Source: Pycnopodia helianthoides (Eukaryota; Echinodermata; Asteroidea; Forcipulatida; Asteriidae). From it: a stretch of DNA of 64,000 nucleotides. The notes below the pieces were generated by a model, which did no database searches, was not told where the DNA came from, and worked only from the letters and a program-made list of their open reading frames with translations. The stretch covers positions 21,628,358-21,692,357 of the forward strand of contig CM063247.1 in NCBI GenBank assembly GCA_032158295.1. Direction: 5' to 3'. The translations under genes were made by a program, and so were the position numbers. Positions 12,301 to 26,899 of this stretch are shown here, piece after piece; within the stretch, counting starts at the first letter, position 1, and the number at the start of each line of letters is the position of its first letter.

Positions 12301-15300
12301 AGTCGAGGTAAGGTTCCTGGATCGAAAAGTAAAACAAACAGAGATGCAGCTTTCTCGATTTAAATCGGAAATCCAACTTTTTGATTAAATAACAAAAGGA
12401 TGTCAGCACTTTGTACAAAGCTAACCCCCACATCCCGCATACTTTTTCTATCAAATACAAAGTCATGTTTAAAATTCAAAGATATTTTTGGGATTACATC
12501 TGCTAAAAATTTGACCTAGCATCTTTAAAGGTAGGGTCATAGATTGGTAAATACTCCAAGAATTAAGGACCATAAAAACTTGCTTGGTCAGGTTGGTGAG
12601 AAGTACTGCAGCTGCTGTTGATAGTATAAACTATTTTGAGAAAGGATTCCCTTCGAAGTAACATGGATTGGATAATGTGTCACCCAAAAACATTTGAACC
12701 TGAGAAATGACTCATGCATGAATCGTTTTTCAGATTTTGGTGTCTGTTCTCGAATGCTGCAGCCAGAGACGCGGTTGGTACCCGCTATCACCTAACTATA
12801 AACGTGGATTGTTTCAAAGTTCTTGTGAAAATACCATGACAGTTTTTTGCTGTTTTCTCAGCAAGTTAGACACATGTATTCAGCTGAAATTTTCACATGT
12901 GACTTTTAGTGGATCTTTCTTGATAATTTTGCATATAAATCAGCATTACGTTGACAAAAACCAATCTCTGACCCTACCTTTAACAACAGCATTCATGGCA
13001 CTGTCTCAAGATTGCAGCTCACCATTCAAGGTGTGAAAAAGTTTAGTTGACCATGAAAGATCTGGTCCCTTTCACCCTATAAATATCACATACCCATGCT
13101 TTGTTTCCTCTCGTAGTATTGGTCAAGTGTCAATCGCTTCAGCTACAATGTCTGATTCCCAGGCTATGACAGCTCTGTCTGTTGAGCAGTGTAGCTGTGG
13201 AAATGGTTATAGAGGCTATTCATGTGAGGTAATGTATGGTCAACCAGGGAGGGTTAATAATATGTAATGTTGTCTGCGTGCTTCAAAGGCACAGTACACG
13301 TTTGGTAATTGGAGCCTACTGATTGTGTTAATCCTATATAAATGTAGGTACATACCATAAAACTAACATGTGAAAATTTCACTTCAAAAGGTGGTCGCGT
13401 TTTTGAGATATCACCGAAAAAACCGGAGCGAATATTTCCACGCAGGAAGAATATTCCTCATAAGAATACACAGTCTACAGAAACGCTTCTCAGATTCAAA
13501 TTTTGGGGAATAAAAAGTGATATATTTTCAATAACCAGAGTACTTCGAAGTTAAAAGTTTCTCAAAATTCATTATACTACCCAAAGCTGCTGTCCTTCTT
13601 ACCAAGTAAGTTTTTATTGCCATAAATTTTCAGAGTCATTACCAAACGTGTACTGTGCCTTTATAAGCGTTATAAGGCACTGTTTGGTAACAACAGAGGC
13701 ACAGGCTTATGGGGCAACCCCTCTTCTCATTCTTCACAAGTGTACTGGGTTCTTTTCATATAGCTCCATGGTTCTTTTACATGTACATGTGTTACAAAAC
13801 ACACGGGACCTTACTTGAAGGACCAGTTATTTTTAAGTGCCGTGCTCATAGTACCACTACCAGGACCCAAACCCACACTTGGGGCCACAAAAGCACTTGA
13901 GTCCGTTGCTAGACTGCTCGGCCACAACAGTCCTTCTAAAGGTCTCTCAGTGACGATGACTAGAGCTGGCTAGTTGAAACTTGAGACCATGGACTCACTC
14001 CGCGGCAGTGAAGTTAATAATGAGAAGTCCCCACGATCCACTAAGCAAAAGTAGTAGTCCCAGCCAATTTCCTACCTCCCACCCAGGTAGTATGTTAATA
14101 AATCTACTTCGTGGCAGCAGAATAAATAGCAAGACAAGTTCTCAAAGAACAATATCTACAGGGGATAGTGGATACATACACATGGTGTTACCACAAACTG
14201 GTTAGACATTAACCTTAGCTATGTACAACAGGAGAAATTAAGCACCAATAAGAAGACTGTAAAGTGAGTTGTATTCCACAGTTATCATAAAAGCTTGTTG
14301 ACCTCTTTATTGTAGGACTGTGCCATGGGATACAGCAGAGTCAATGTGACAGGCCATGCATTCTTCGGGGAGTGTACAGCATGTGACTGTAACGGACACA
14401 GTCAGTCATGCGATGCAAACACTGGTCAATGTCTTGAATGCATGCACAACACCACAGGTAAGTAGCCCTTCACATGAAATATGCTAATAGCTTTCATGCA
14501 TGGGTACAGACACTATTGGTTGGCAAACACCGTAGAATTGTGTATTAGGCAGACACACAAATGTTATGCTTCACGCCACCATCAGCCCCATACAAAATGG
14601 CCCAATGTTTTGCCCACCAATAGCAGTTGTCCGCATGTAATATTGTCCAAGTGAGGGCAGTCCACTTTGCGTAGTGGTTTCTTCCTCGCCTTATACCTCT
14701 TAAACCGGCCATCAAGGGGTGGATTGCACCTAGCATCTTTAAAGGCTAAGAGCAAACTAACATTCTTGATTCCTGATACTGTTAATACAGTATTGTTTAA
14801 AGTAGTGATATCTACTCAGTACAGCTATATTATGCACAGAGAAAATTTGTTTTTTTCTGCTTTACTTTAACGCTGTTCCCCAACAATCCACTGCATTTGT
14901 GTTCAGGTTTCAATTGTGAGATTTGTGACGATGGTTACTATGGTGAAGCTACCCTAGGAACAGCCAATGACTGTGCAGTATGTCCGTGTAGTCCGCCTAA
15001 AGCTGAGAACACCTCATGTTCTGTGGTAGAAGGCACTGTGACTTGTTCTGCATGTTCTCCGGGTCACCTAGGCCCACTCTGTGACAGGTGAATATTAATG
15101 ACTCCTTTAAAATGTCATGATAATACGCAGTCCTCGTATGTAGCACTTTCTGGAAGTTGTGGCCGCGGATAAGAACACTGGACTCGAGCTCTGGTGTTTC
15201 TGATCAGCAGAGTGTGGGTTCGAGATCTGGTCGTGACACTTGTGTCCTTAAGCAAGACGCGCTTGACCATAATTGCTTCGTCCTTCGGATGGGATGTAAA

Positions 15301-18300
15301 GCCGTTGACTCGAACCCACACTATGCTGATCAGAAACACCAAAGCTTGAGTGCGGTGCTCTTAACCGCGGCTTGGCCTCGACACGTTCCATCAACATGTA
15401 GCACCATGTAATAGTTTACAAGGTGCTGTGGTGCAATCATGAGTGGGCAACAATTATCTATGTACCACTCTCCTCTCACGCGTGCGCGTCGTACAACTTT
15501 CTGTGCAGCAAAGGATCAAGATTATCATCGTTTCGATGAAATTGGAGTTCTTCAGATGAGGAAAATATTACTAAGAATTCAAGACGGAGGTATAACAAAA
15601 CAATTGTTGCCTGATGTGACATGGTCCATGGGTTTTGTACACCCTCGTGGGCAAATGGCACCCTCGGCTTCGCCTCGAGTGCCATTTGCCCCCTCGGGTG
15701 TACAAAACACCATGGACCATGTCACTGCAGGCAACAATTGTATACTGTTTAATGTTGTCTTGAGGGCATCAATTGTATAGAACGTACAAAGGTTTGTGGT
15801 TTTGCTTTTCAAAGTAAATGAGTGATGTGAAGACCATCTAATTGTCTTGCAATTGTTGTCTCTATTTAACCTTTTTTTGGTCTGTTATTGTTTATACATC
15901 AACAAAATTCTCTCTCAAAAAAAAGGTCGTCCGTTTGTGCATAGTCTGGTAGTTATATAAATATGACACCTCTCATTTGTTTCAATAAGCCATTTGCAAG
16001 TTAGATTTGATTGTCTGGTACAGTGACTTGCTTAGTCACAAGTTCACGCTTAAATTTGAATTCCTCACTCTATATTTCGACAGTTGCCATGTCAAATGAT
16101 TCAGGGCAAGCTTTTGCGTAGTTACGTTAGAGACGGCGAATAACCATACAAATTCTGAATGAAAGTGTATGGCATAATGGTATCAAGGTTTGCTCATCTG
16201 GAGGTTACTGTACAAAAGCTTGCCCGAACATTTGACGTAGCAACTGTCTCTATTGTCTGAGGAATTCAAATTTAAGGGCTAACTAGTGACTAAAGCAAGT
16301 TATTGTACCAGACATTATTCAAATCTTACTCGTAAATGGCTTATTGTAAACAAATTTCAAATTCTCATTTTCTGAAATGAAACAGGTGTGACACATTTCA
16401 CTATGGCCAGCCTCAACTCCCCGATGGCTTCTGTACGCCTTGCTCATGTAACGGAAACACTGACCAGTGTGACAGCATTACCGGTCAGTGCTTGGATTGT
16501 GGCTCCAGGACTGTTGGCTTCAACTGCGAACGATGCGAGAACTTCGCGTACGGGATGCATCATTGCGCAACTGCCAAGGTGGGTAAAACTAAAAGAAGGG
16601 TTCATATATTTCACAGGAAGTGCAAAAATGAAGCGAACTTTTTAAGTCAACATCTCGTTGCAGCAGCTTCCCTGTAATGTCACCCCGGATGCACAAGTTG
16701 TTTGTCAAATTATTTGAAAACTTCCACAGAGCTTCAACCAGAAAATAGAATTAGCTGTTGCAAACTGCTTACCAACCAAAAGGACCTGTCGTATAAATGC
16801 AAAAAATGAGTTACTGGCCTGACGTTTCAACCCTAGCAGAGTCTTTCTCGAAGGCTAAAAGAGAAAGACTCTGCTAGGGTCGAAACGCCAGGCAACTAGC
16901 TTCAACCAATGAGTCAAATCAGAGGGAAGTATTAACGATTACTTGAGGGTTCACTCTGGGGAGCCCCTTCAAGTGGTCGCAGTTGGTTTAATGTTCCTTG
17001 GACATGAAGTGATTGTTGTTTCGTGTTTAATTTTTTAAAAATTCCTATTTATGTACACATCACAAATTAGCCACATTGCAAAGTCGGAGTATTGCCTGAT
17101 TGTTGTGTTGGGTGTCACAAATACTTCAATGCTAAAGTTATAAAACTCTTACAATTCTGTTCCCACAATATTATTCAAATGTTTGATGCGTATAAGTGCA
17201 TTGTCTCAGAATATAATCACGAGGTGAATTCTGGACTATTCCGTTTCACGAGGCGAAGTCGAGTAAAATGGAAAAGCCAGATTTTATCGAGTGATTATAT
17301 TCTGCGACAATGCACAAACCAAGTGCATTCAATAAATCACACAGCTCTTAGTCATTTGAACATTTTTTTCTCAATAAACACAGAATAGACACGGAAACTC
17401 GTTCAACCCTTACTTTGAAAATTCTAAAACCCCTTCTAGAAAATGTTGACGACTCCATGTGGACACTAACCTTGTCCTTTGTGACATGGGCAGGGAATTT
17501 ATTGGAAACGTCGTTGTTAAGTGCCCTAGGCGTCCATATCAATATATATATATAGAGTTCTATAATAAATTTTAGAGTGTCTTGCGTCGCGGCAGTAAAC
17601 ACATGGGAAAATAAAGTATGACACATGACGTGTGCTGAACCAATCAAGGGACCAGGATCTATGTGTGCAGTATAAACAACCTTGAACTGCTACTCATGAG
17701 ATATATTTAAATGGTGTCACAACAATCCTCTAAAGAGTGATTTCTCATAATACAAGAGTTCAAATATACTTCATTCTTTTTCACTTTTAGATTGTAACTG
17801 TGATCCAGTAGGCTCCACTGCTTTGCTTTGCAACTATACCACTGGTCAGTGTCCGTGCCAGCCAGGCATTGGTGACCGCCGCTGCAGCACCTGCCTACCA
17901 AACTTCTATGGTTTCACCAATCAGGGTTGTCAGTTCTGCGAATGTAACGAGTATGGTTCCCTGACCCAGCAGTGCGATAACAGTGGAGTGTGTAGTTGTC
18001 GTTCTGGCGTACTGGGTATGAAGTGTGACCAATGTGTGGTCGGGATGTACGGTTTGCCGGGTCAAGCATGTGCAGGTAGGGGATAGTGAATACACTGTTT
18101 AATACATAGTTTCGTAATTATGAAGAGTTTAATTACATTGAGAAATTTTAGTTGTAAACCCAAATCTGGTTTAAAGTTGGTACTTTGGAGTGTTACTGTC
18201 TAGAAAGTTGGAGTTGAGTCTTATCCTGCTAATTATTGTTGTTGTTTTCTGATTAAAAAAAAAGAGGTCAAAACTATAGATCAGTATGATCTATTAAGAC

Positions 18301-21300
18301 AGTCCCACCGTAGCAACTGTCTGACAGCATCCACGTGGTCAACGCAGACACAAACTTTACGTCTTTCCCTGCGTCAGATACAAAAGATATGATGCAGCAA
18401 TCCAAAAGTCAGACTTTCATCAGCTTTTGGAGCTTGTGATCATGTTTGTGATTGGTCAATGTATTATGGGGTGGAGTTTGGTTCATTTCCATGTTTGTTT
18501 TAATTTGTTAATTTTTGTTTTAATTTGTTTTTTTGAAATTCACAAACTTCTCAATAACATATGCAAGCTCATGTGTAGGTAGCGCCCCAGCCTTGCAATT
18601 AATTTTTACATATCATTCAGGGCTCGCCCTTAACACTAGCCCGACGTACATTGTCTAGTAAAAAAAGCTATGGGCTAATAAACACCACTTCTCAACTTGC
18701 CCTGTGGGCTACTAAAAACTGTGCAACCTACTTGTTTAAAATGCTCATTTCTTCCTTTTCAGATGTGAATAATTAATGTATAGAATGTGTTAATCGTTAT
18801 TGAGTGTGTGAATATAACTTCATTTGATCAATAAACTGGCTGTGATCGTAAACATTCAGAACATTACATTTATGGCAATTCCTGTTTAAAATCTTGGCTG
18901 CTAAAACTTCCTGGGGGCAAGTAAAATGCACAGTTTACTGGCCCAGCGGGCTGCTTTACAAAAAGCTTAAGCGCAAGGCCTGCCATTGCATCTAGTCCAC
19001 AAACAGGAAGTAATTGTTTTGAAATAATGATAGAATGAAAGCCTTGTCCCACTTTCCCTCGACAGATTGCGACTGTGATGTAACAGGATCAGTGGGAGGA
19101 GCCAATGCTGTTTGTGATGTCATCGACGGACAGTGTCCCTGTAAGCTAGGAGTGGGATCGCGACGCTGTGGCGAGTGCTTACCGACATATGTCAACTTCA
19201 CTGATTCTGGTTGCAGTAGTGAGTATCCACAAAATATAAGACAACCCCCCCCCATGCCGAAATCAAGCACTTCATGAAAATAGTGAAATGGCTTTAAAAA
19301 CATCAGCCATATTTTAATTATTCTTTACAAATGATGAAAACGGCCCTACTGAGGTAATATTATTTTTCATCCATTTCAAATAGGTAATTAAATAAATATC
19401 AAGATAAATAAATAAATACATAAACAAATACATTTTCTTTTAGCAAAGAAAGTAGGTTTACTTTATAATAGTTATCCCTGCCTTGAATAGCCAAGTCTCA
19501 CCTTTCTCTATCACCAGGATGTGACCAGTGTGTAGAAACTCTGCAGAACTCCACAGTCGACCTGTACGACCTCTGGTCCCAACTCTGGGGTCAACGAGCC
19601 TCTTGAACGAGCTGCAGCAGCGAGATGTGGAGCTTGAAGTGCTACGACCCCAGGTCAACGCCACGGTGACCGAACTGACGGACACTCTGACCAGGTTCGA
19701 TGCACTGAGGCTGCAGATTGAGGGAATTGATGAGCAGCAGTATATTACCGAAGTGGACACCTTTGTCTTAATGGTGGGTCAATATTTCAAATACTTTACT
19801 GCCTCCTTGCACAACGCGGAACACACCTCTGCACATCGTGCGTCTACCGTTTACCCCCATTTTGGGAGACTATTGAGTCGTGTACATTTTGACTCCCAAA
19901 ATGGCAGACATGGTTCATGTAAGTGTGCTGCGCATTGTACAAGGGGTCAATAGCTGTACATGTAAATCGTCTTTTGTCAATTTTTTCCTCAATTTTTTAA
20001 GTGTCTCAAGTTCTTGTCCCCAGTTAATTAGTAAGACTCTTTTTCCTTACACTTTTTTTTTAAAGCAGTCGTCCGGGCTAGTTAACTGTTATTTTGACTA
20101 ACCCATGGGAAGTTTTTTGCAGCCACACTGGTTTGAGGGTAGAATATTTTGAAAGTAATTTGATGCAAACATACACTCCATGGACTTTTGTTCATGCATT
20201 TGTTTTGATTGATATGTAACAAAATAAAATTTATTGGAATTGAAGTGTGAGCAAAGCGCCATACATGAAAAGTCAAACATGTCTGTAGATGTCCAGTTTT
20301 ATGACTGGTTATTTCAGTTTTATGACAGGTTATTTCAGTTATTGACAGGTTATTTCAGTTATTGACAGGTTATTTCAGTTGTTGACAGGTTATTTTAGTT
20401 ATTGACAGTTACTTCAGCTGTGTCATGTTTTCCATAATTGATTCAAATTGAAAGTCAAGTGTCAATTTTGCTTTTTGAAATTTACAATGTACAGGTGTAT
20501 GTACAAAGTTAATCCTGGTAATTTTTCATAAATTTGCATGTTTGACATTCATCATCTTTTGGGGGTAATTCTTCTGGTTCCTGTTTTTCTTTGATATCAC
20601 AGGTATCCACTGTCACTGGTACCATGGTAACTCATTTAATTTACATCCGATGCTCTTTCTTCAAAGTAGCCAATTAACACGGAGATTTTAACCGACATTA
20701 GTCTAGCAAACAGTTGAATGGTGGCGCAATGCAAAGTTTTCAATGCATTCTGATTCTATGAGCTTCACTTCATCCTCTGCTTTTCAACATCCTATTTCTG
20801 TTGTAAAAAGCTGTCTGCTGAACTAAAGGTGGCTTCATTCTTAAAAGTTGTACTAACCACAAGTTGAATATAATAAAATGAGTCAAGAGGGATGTGTTTT
20901 GTAGGTTTACAACAGTGTAGAAGTTACAGCTTTCTCCTTTGGCCTTTATTTACAAGGATCCTTCCTCACTCCATCGAAATGCAACACCATATGGTAACTC
21001 AGAACCCAAACTTGTTGGACTCTGATTGTGGTGGTTTGCAAAAATTCTGTGTAAAGCCTAATCAGTGCAGTATTCAATCCAACAGAATCAAACAAAACAT
21101 GTGCTGTTGGATTTTGGCTTGTGGTAATTAGGGATATCTCTAGCGTTGATGTAGAAATTGCTCACCGGCTATTTTGTTGGTCCTTGCTGGTCCTCATACT
21201 TACAACACAGGGGTTGCCCTTAACGTGTTTAGTGACTGGCCAGCAGGACCAGTTAGCTTATCATTTCAACAGTCCACCAGCTTTTTCACGAGTCCATATT

Positions 21301-24300
21301 AATTCCAATGAGATGTGGATGTGGATGCTATTCAACACTGAGCTAGCCGGCTGGACCACATGGAGTGAATTTTGACCGGTCCTCGGGTGTTTTAACTTGC
21401 ATTTGGCCAGCGGACCACTGTTAAAGGAAAAAACGCTGCAATAGGTTTAATACTCAAATATATTTCCAGTTTAATCTACATGTAGGTATTTTTTGAGAAA
21501 GAATAGCGTGCCTAAGCCAAGGTTTATTTGTTGATGTCTCTGCCATCTTTATTCCTATTCTGTTTCAATCAAGACGTCTTGATTGATTTACAAAAGCAAT
21601 GTTTTTCTCGCTGAGAGTTGTTTTATTGGATTGGTTCCTGAACCCAAAGCCCCAATACCTATCCTGCTCATCTTCTCCTTCATCCTAGGTCGGACAAGCC
21701 AGGGAGAATTCCAAGACCCTCCTGAACCAGGCCAGTGCTCAGCTGCAGCAGATTCAAGTCCTTCAATCCCAGGCCAATGCAGTCCTCCTCGAAGTCCAGC
21801 AGACCAACCAGACTGCTTTTGGCTACATCAGTACCTTCGGTCAGTGGAGTGTGACGTCACAGGCTTTTCTGGATGCTGCTGCTGCGAAGGAAACAGAGCT
21901 TGATATGGTGTCATTTGACAGCCAAGACGGGCTTGTACGGGCCGAGTTGACTAGAAGTCTGAATGTGTCCAGAGATGCCGACGCTTTGTCTGCAGTGATC
22001 TCGTCACAGGCAAGTACCACTTTTTTCTTTGTTCATTTATTATTTATTTATTATTGGTTTATTGCACAGTGGTTACAGTAGGTAAAAAACAACAATACAC
22101 AGAAGGTAATTTAAAAAGTCACTAGACCATAAAAACTTTAAAACGCAAGGAACACGAGCGATGTAAATCATTTAAAAAAAACAGGACGCAGATACAAGCA
22201 CAAGCACCAATACAAACATTATTTTATAAAAGAGAAAAAAAATCAGTCTTTAAACATGTCATTTAACAATCCAGTTAGATACGGGATAGGGCTGTTACGC
22301 AACCCCCAAAAAAGTAATACTTCATGGAAAGTTTATGGTATGCTACTCTTAGGTAGAGCTTCTATGAGGACTGTTTAACACGTTGACTGCCGCCTAGTAT
22401 ATTCGTAGTAACAGGTGTAACGGATTCTGCCACTACGAGTAGACTCGTAGAGAATGAAAGGGCTTTGTGTCGTCATTTAAATACACTGGCATCACTGAGC
22501 ACCCAACACATACGCTTATGGCTGCGGTGAGGACATACACTGTACATCCTTAAATTGTGTATGTTCAATTTTTTGTGTGTATAGTACCTATTTGGTATGC
22601 TTGCATGTGCACTGCATTTGGCAAATGGGAACGCCCTACGAATCTATGACCGGCAGTCAACGAGTTAAAAGGTTGATCAATTCTTTGTGGAAGGTCAAGG
22701 CCCATTTTCGCTCTGCCTATCTTTCGGGCCAAAAAGGCTGTATTAGATTTTTAATTCACAGATTAGCAAGGAAATTCTGTTGCTGCGTGTGCGTACTTTA
22801 CATGTACATTACTTAACCAATCTTTGCTTGCACAGTTAGTGAAGAAATTTTGCGCTTGCCCTGGAAGTGGAGAATGGTGAAATGTTAGCAGAGCCATGAT
22901 GTTGGGCACAGATCCTATATCAAGTAGGTTATTCTCCTGTGGCTTTGTTTCTATTTAGGCATCAAAGAGTAACACCCTCAACGCCTTGGTGAGTACAGCA
23001 CAGGCTCAGCTCTTGTTGGCAGGCCAGCTTGTAGCCGATACTCACAGCTTGCTGGATGATGTCGAAGCCACTCTCAATCAAGTCAACACCGTCATCACGC
23101 AAACTGAGGTCAGTTTTTATATGGTCATTAAATTAAGAAACTTTCATTGTTGACATTTGTTGTCCTTTGTTCAACATGTAGGCCTGGTTGTGTATAGAAC
23201 ACATAAGTGCCATGTTTTCCTATATTTCCTCTTAAAAATTTAGTAATGGTCCGAAATATTGATGTGAATAGTCATCAATATCTTTGCATAAAAAAAAGAT
23301 ATTTGAATGGACACATTGCCGGGGATTGGGCGCTTTGTGATATAAAAAGCATTTGTTATGAAATGAATATGGTTGGAAAGATGTTTTAAAGGTAAAACAT
23401 AATGATTCACACAAATATACCTCAAAATTGTGTGCTTTTCCTCTTACTTTGTGAACTAACACGGTCCACCATCTTGTGGAGTCCAAAAACTTTCCTAATT
23501 TTGTAGAAAGCTTGAAATGTTGAACTGTATCACTGGACAATGATCTCTTTATACATAAGAAAATGCACAAACTTGACATTTTACACCACCAATGTCACGA
23601 TCCGATATCCACCCATTTCTTGGACTGTGTAGTGGCAGGGCTAACTTTTTAGGACAGTGTTTTTTTTTCACAACACACCGCATGACATTAACAAGAACGT
23701 TATGGAAGTTCAAGTTGTGACCAAACTAGAGTTTGGAAAGTCAGCTTTTAACAATTGTCTGCAGGCCTCCACTGCCTTCATTATTTTGTTTCTTTGAATA
23801 CATATCTTTTCACACTAAAAAATATGGATGGAATTTTACTGAGATGAACTCGCTCTTTGAGAGCATAGAGTAGCATTGAATACTTGACATCTATAGACCT
23901 TTTATTGCAACGTCACAGCCCGAGTTTTTGCCAACCGAGGTCAGAAAACTATGGAAAGCCATAAATGCAAAACAAAAACAGATAGCCACAGTTTTTGACA
24001 ATGTTACACAAATATCAAAAAATAGTGTTGAATTTGTTGGAAACAAAGCAATCAATCATGAGAGGTACTTTACTTAATTGAAAGTTTGCAGAAAATGTTG
24101 AATTTTGTTGAAACATCTGTTAACACGATTGAGTGTTTTGCTAACATTCGGCCTTCCATGCCAACCAGCGCAGTTTGTTTATCAACAATGGAAAGGTCTT
24201 TATGAGTATTACAGAGTAGAAAACGGGTTTCTTGACTCTCACTCAGGTCCAGTTGAACTACTCCGGCCAGCTGCTATCCCAGTCTAGAGGCACCCTACAG

Positions 24301-26847
24301 AGGGTCGACACCATGCTCGCGATGAGCAATGCGGACATCGCTGAGGGTGACCAAGCTTTCCTTGATGCGAATACCATCAGGCAGGGAAGCCCGAGTGGGA
24401 CATCCGGGATTCCTGTTGACCCCAGCGTCAACCAGAAAGGTCTGATTAGTAACGGTTACATTTATAGTATTACGTAAATGAACTTCAGATCTCACCGTTA
24501 TCCATTCACAAACCTTTGAAAATTATCATCAACTGGTCTCAAAGAGCTATTTGCGTAAAGCCCATTTATCATTGGGCCTTGTGAGAGTTGCAAGGTGATG
24601 TGGTGCTGTTTAAAAGCCAAAGTATAGGTTGTAAAATCTTAAGTGTCAAATCCTACTCATGGCATTGTGTTATCGCAAACTCCACTTAGATTGTATCTCC
24701 ACCATGCAAAGTTTTCAAATCCTACTCATGTACATGGTGTTACTGCAAACCTCACTAGATTGTATCTCCACCATGCAAATTTTCAAATCCTACTCATGGA
24801 CATGGTGTTACTGCAAACCTTACTAGATTGTTATCTCCACCATGCAAAGTTTCAAATCCTACTCATGGACATGGTGTTACTGCAAACCTTACTAGATTGT
24901 ATCTCCACCATGCAAAGTTTCAAATCCTACTCATGGACATGGTGTTACTGCAAACCTTACTAGATTTTTATCTCCACCATGCAAAGTTTCAAATCCTACT
25001 CATGTACATGGTGTTACGCAAACCTTACTAGATTGTATCTCCACCATGCAAAGTTTCAAATCCTACTCATGGACATGGTGTTACTGCAAACCTTACTAGA
25101 TTGTATCTCCACCATGCAAAGTTTCAAATCCTACTCATCATGCACTTGATGTTGCTACAAACCTTACTAGATTGTATCTCCACCATGCAAAGTTTCAAAT
25201 CCTACTCATGGACATGGTGTTACTGCAAACCTTACTTAGATTGTATCTCCATCATGCAAAGTTTCAAATCCTACTCATGGACATGGTGTTACTGCAAACC
25301 TCACTAGATTGTATCTCCACCATGCAAAGTTTCAAATCCTACTCATTGGACATGGTGTTACTGCAAACCTCACTAGATTGTATCTCCACCATACAAAGTT
25401 TCAAATCCTACTCATGTAATGGTGTTACTGCAAACCTCACTAGATTGTATCTCCACCATGCAAAGTTTCAAATCCTACTCATGTACATGGTGTTACTGCA
25501 AACCTCACTAGATTGTATCTCCACCATGGAAAATTCTAAATCCTACTATAAGTAAGCAAAGAGTCATGCATGTCTTTGAACAAAGTATAATGTCCATTAT
25601 CTTTTAGGGTTTAACGGGTGGATTGAAGCTGAGTCGGCTGCCAGGACCCAGATTCAGGAGGTGGAATCATATCAGCCAAGCACAGACGGTAGTCTAATAC
25701 TTGCAGAGAACTACTTGGAGACGTTGACTACACAGGCTCAGGAATCTGCAATGTAAGTTTGTTTTATTATATATGTTATTATTATTTATGCCAGTGCATC
25801 AAGAAGTGTCCAATATTTGAATGCTTGGCAGTTTGAATCCTGTTTTGAAACTTGGAACTGATAGATTTTATGTCCGTGTGAGACTTTTCATCATGTCAAT
25901 ATGCCTTGTTAAAGTTGATAAAATCAGCTGAAATGCAGCTGTTGCCCTTTATATATTTTTTTCAATTTATGTCATTTAAGATAATGCTGGAAAATAGAAT
26001 TAGCTGTGCAAATGTTTACAACTTAAAGACCTATGAAAAATGCAAAAGTAGTTAGTGGCCTGATTTTGACCCTAGCAGAGTCCTTCTTGAAGCTAAATGA
26101 CAGCACAACACACAAAGGTTACTGTGTAACAGAAGCGTCTAGTGGAAAGAAATGGATAGAGAGAGGAGACAGTAGAGAAATAATGCTGTCCGGAAACGCC
26201 CCGAATACTTAAAAAGTTCTTGTAATGAATCTAACTCATGCACCAGGCTGTTGAGGGAGTCCAGGTCAGCGGCCGGCAAGCTGTAGAGTCATCAAAAGCT
26301 ACAAGACGTGTGTCCTCCATTACTGAGGCGGAGAGTACGTCGCAGACAGCAACAGTAGTATCATGACCACCTGCATAGTATACCAGAACGCTGGAAGTGC
26401 TTCAGTCTGATGCCCAGAAGTCTGAGGATGACAGCGTGGTGTTGGAGACGGAGGTGACCGGCAGAAGCACTGATGTGGCAGGTGAGAAATATTTCCACGG
26501 CAAGCTTTTCCTGCTTAGTAATTTAACCACTTTGAGTCGGTGTTCACAAACAAACTCTGAACCTTTTGGAGCTTCTGGAGTTATTGTTTTCCTTTGAAAA
26601 TATAACTCGCACAATGTGGGTTCAAATCCCGGTCATGACACTTGTGTCCTTGAGCAAGATGCTTTACTATAATTGCTCCTCTCCACCCAGGGGTATAAAA
26701 AAAAGCCTTGGGAGCGCCACGGCAGCTTGGGGCTGTATACTCCCCAGGGAGCTGAGAAAGATTACAGGAATGTTATTGGCCCAATGACCAGGGCACTAAT
26801 GTAAAGTGCATTGAAACGTTATTGTAAAATGCGCTATATAAGAACTA

Positions 26848-26899
<52 letters not shown>

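Larger units (their letters stand above)
19774..21688. other. Intron in coiled-coil region
   Basis: A 1.9-kb intron. It holds the 20-bp minisatellite and, at about 21170-21430, sequence with GGGTTGCCCTTAACGTG and ACTGGCCAGCAGGACCAG like the old repeat at 18.6 kb. Nothing else recognised. Confidence 0.45.

Noticed and set aside
24650..25550. CRISPR-like array (regular repeats)
   Set aside because: Units are directly tandem without unique spacers, and the host is clearly an animal.
24643..25555. Overlapping ORFs with STMQSFKSYSWTW
   Set aside because: Produced by the 69-bp intronic tandem repeat.
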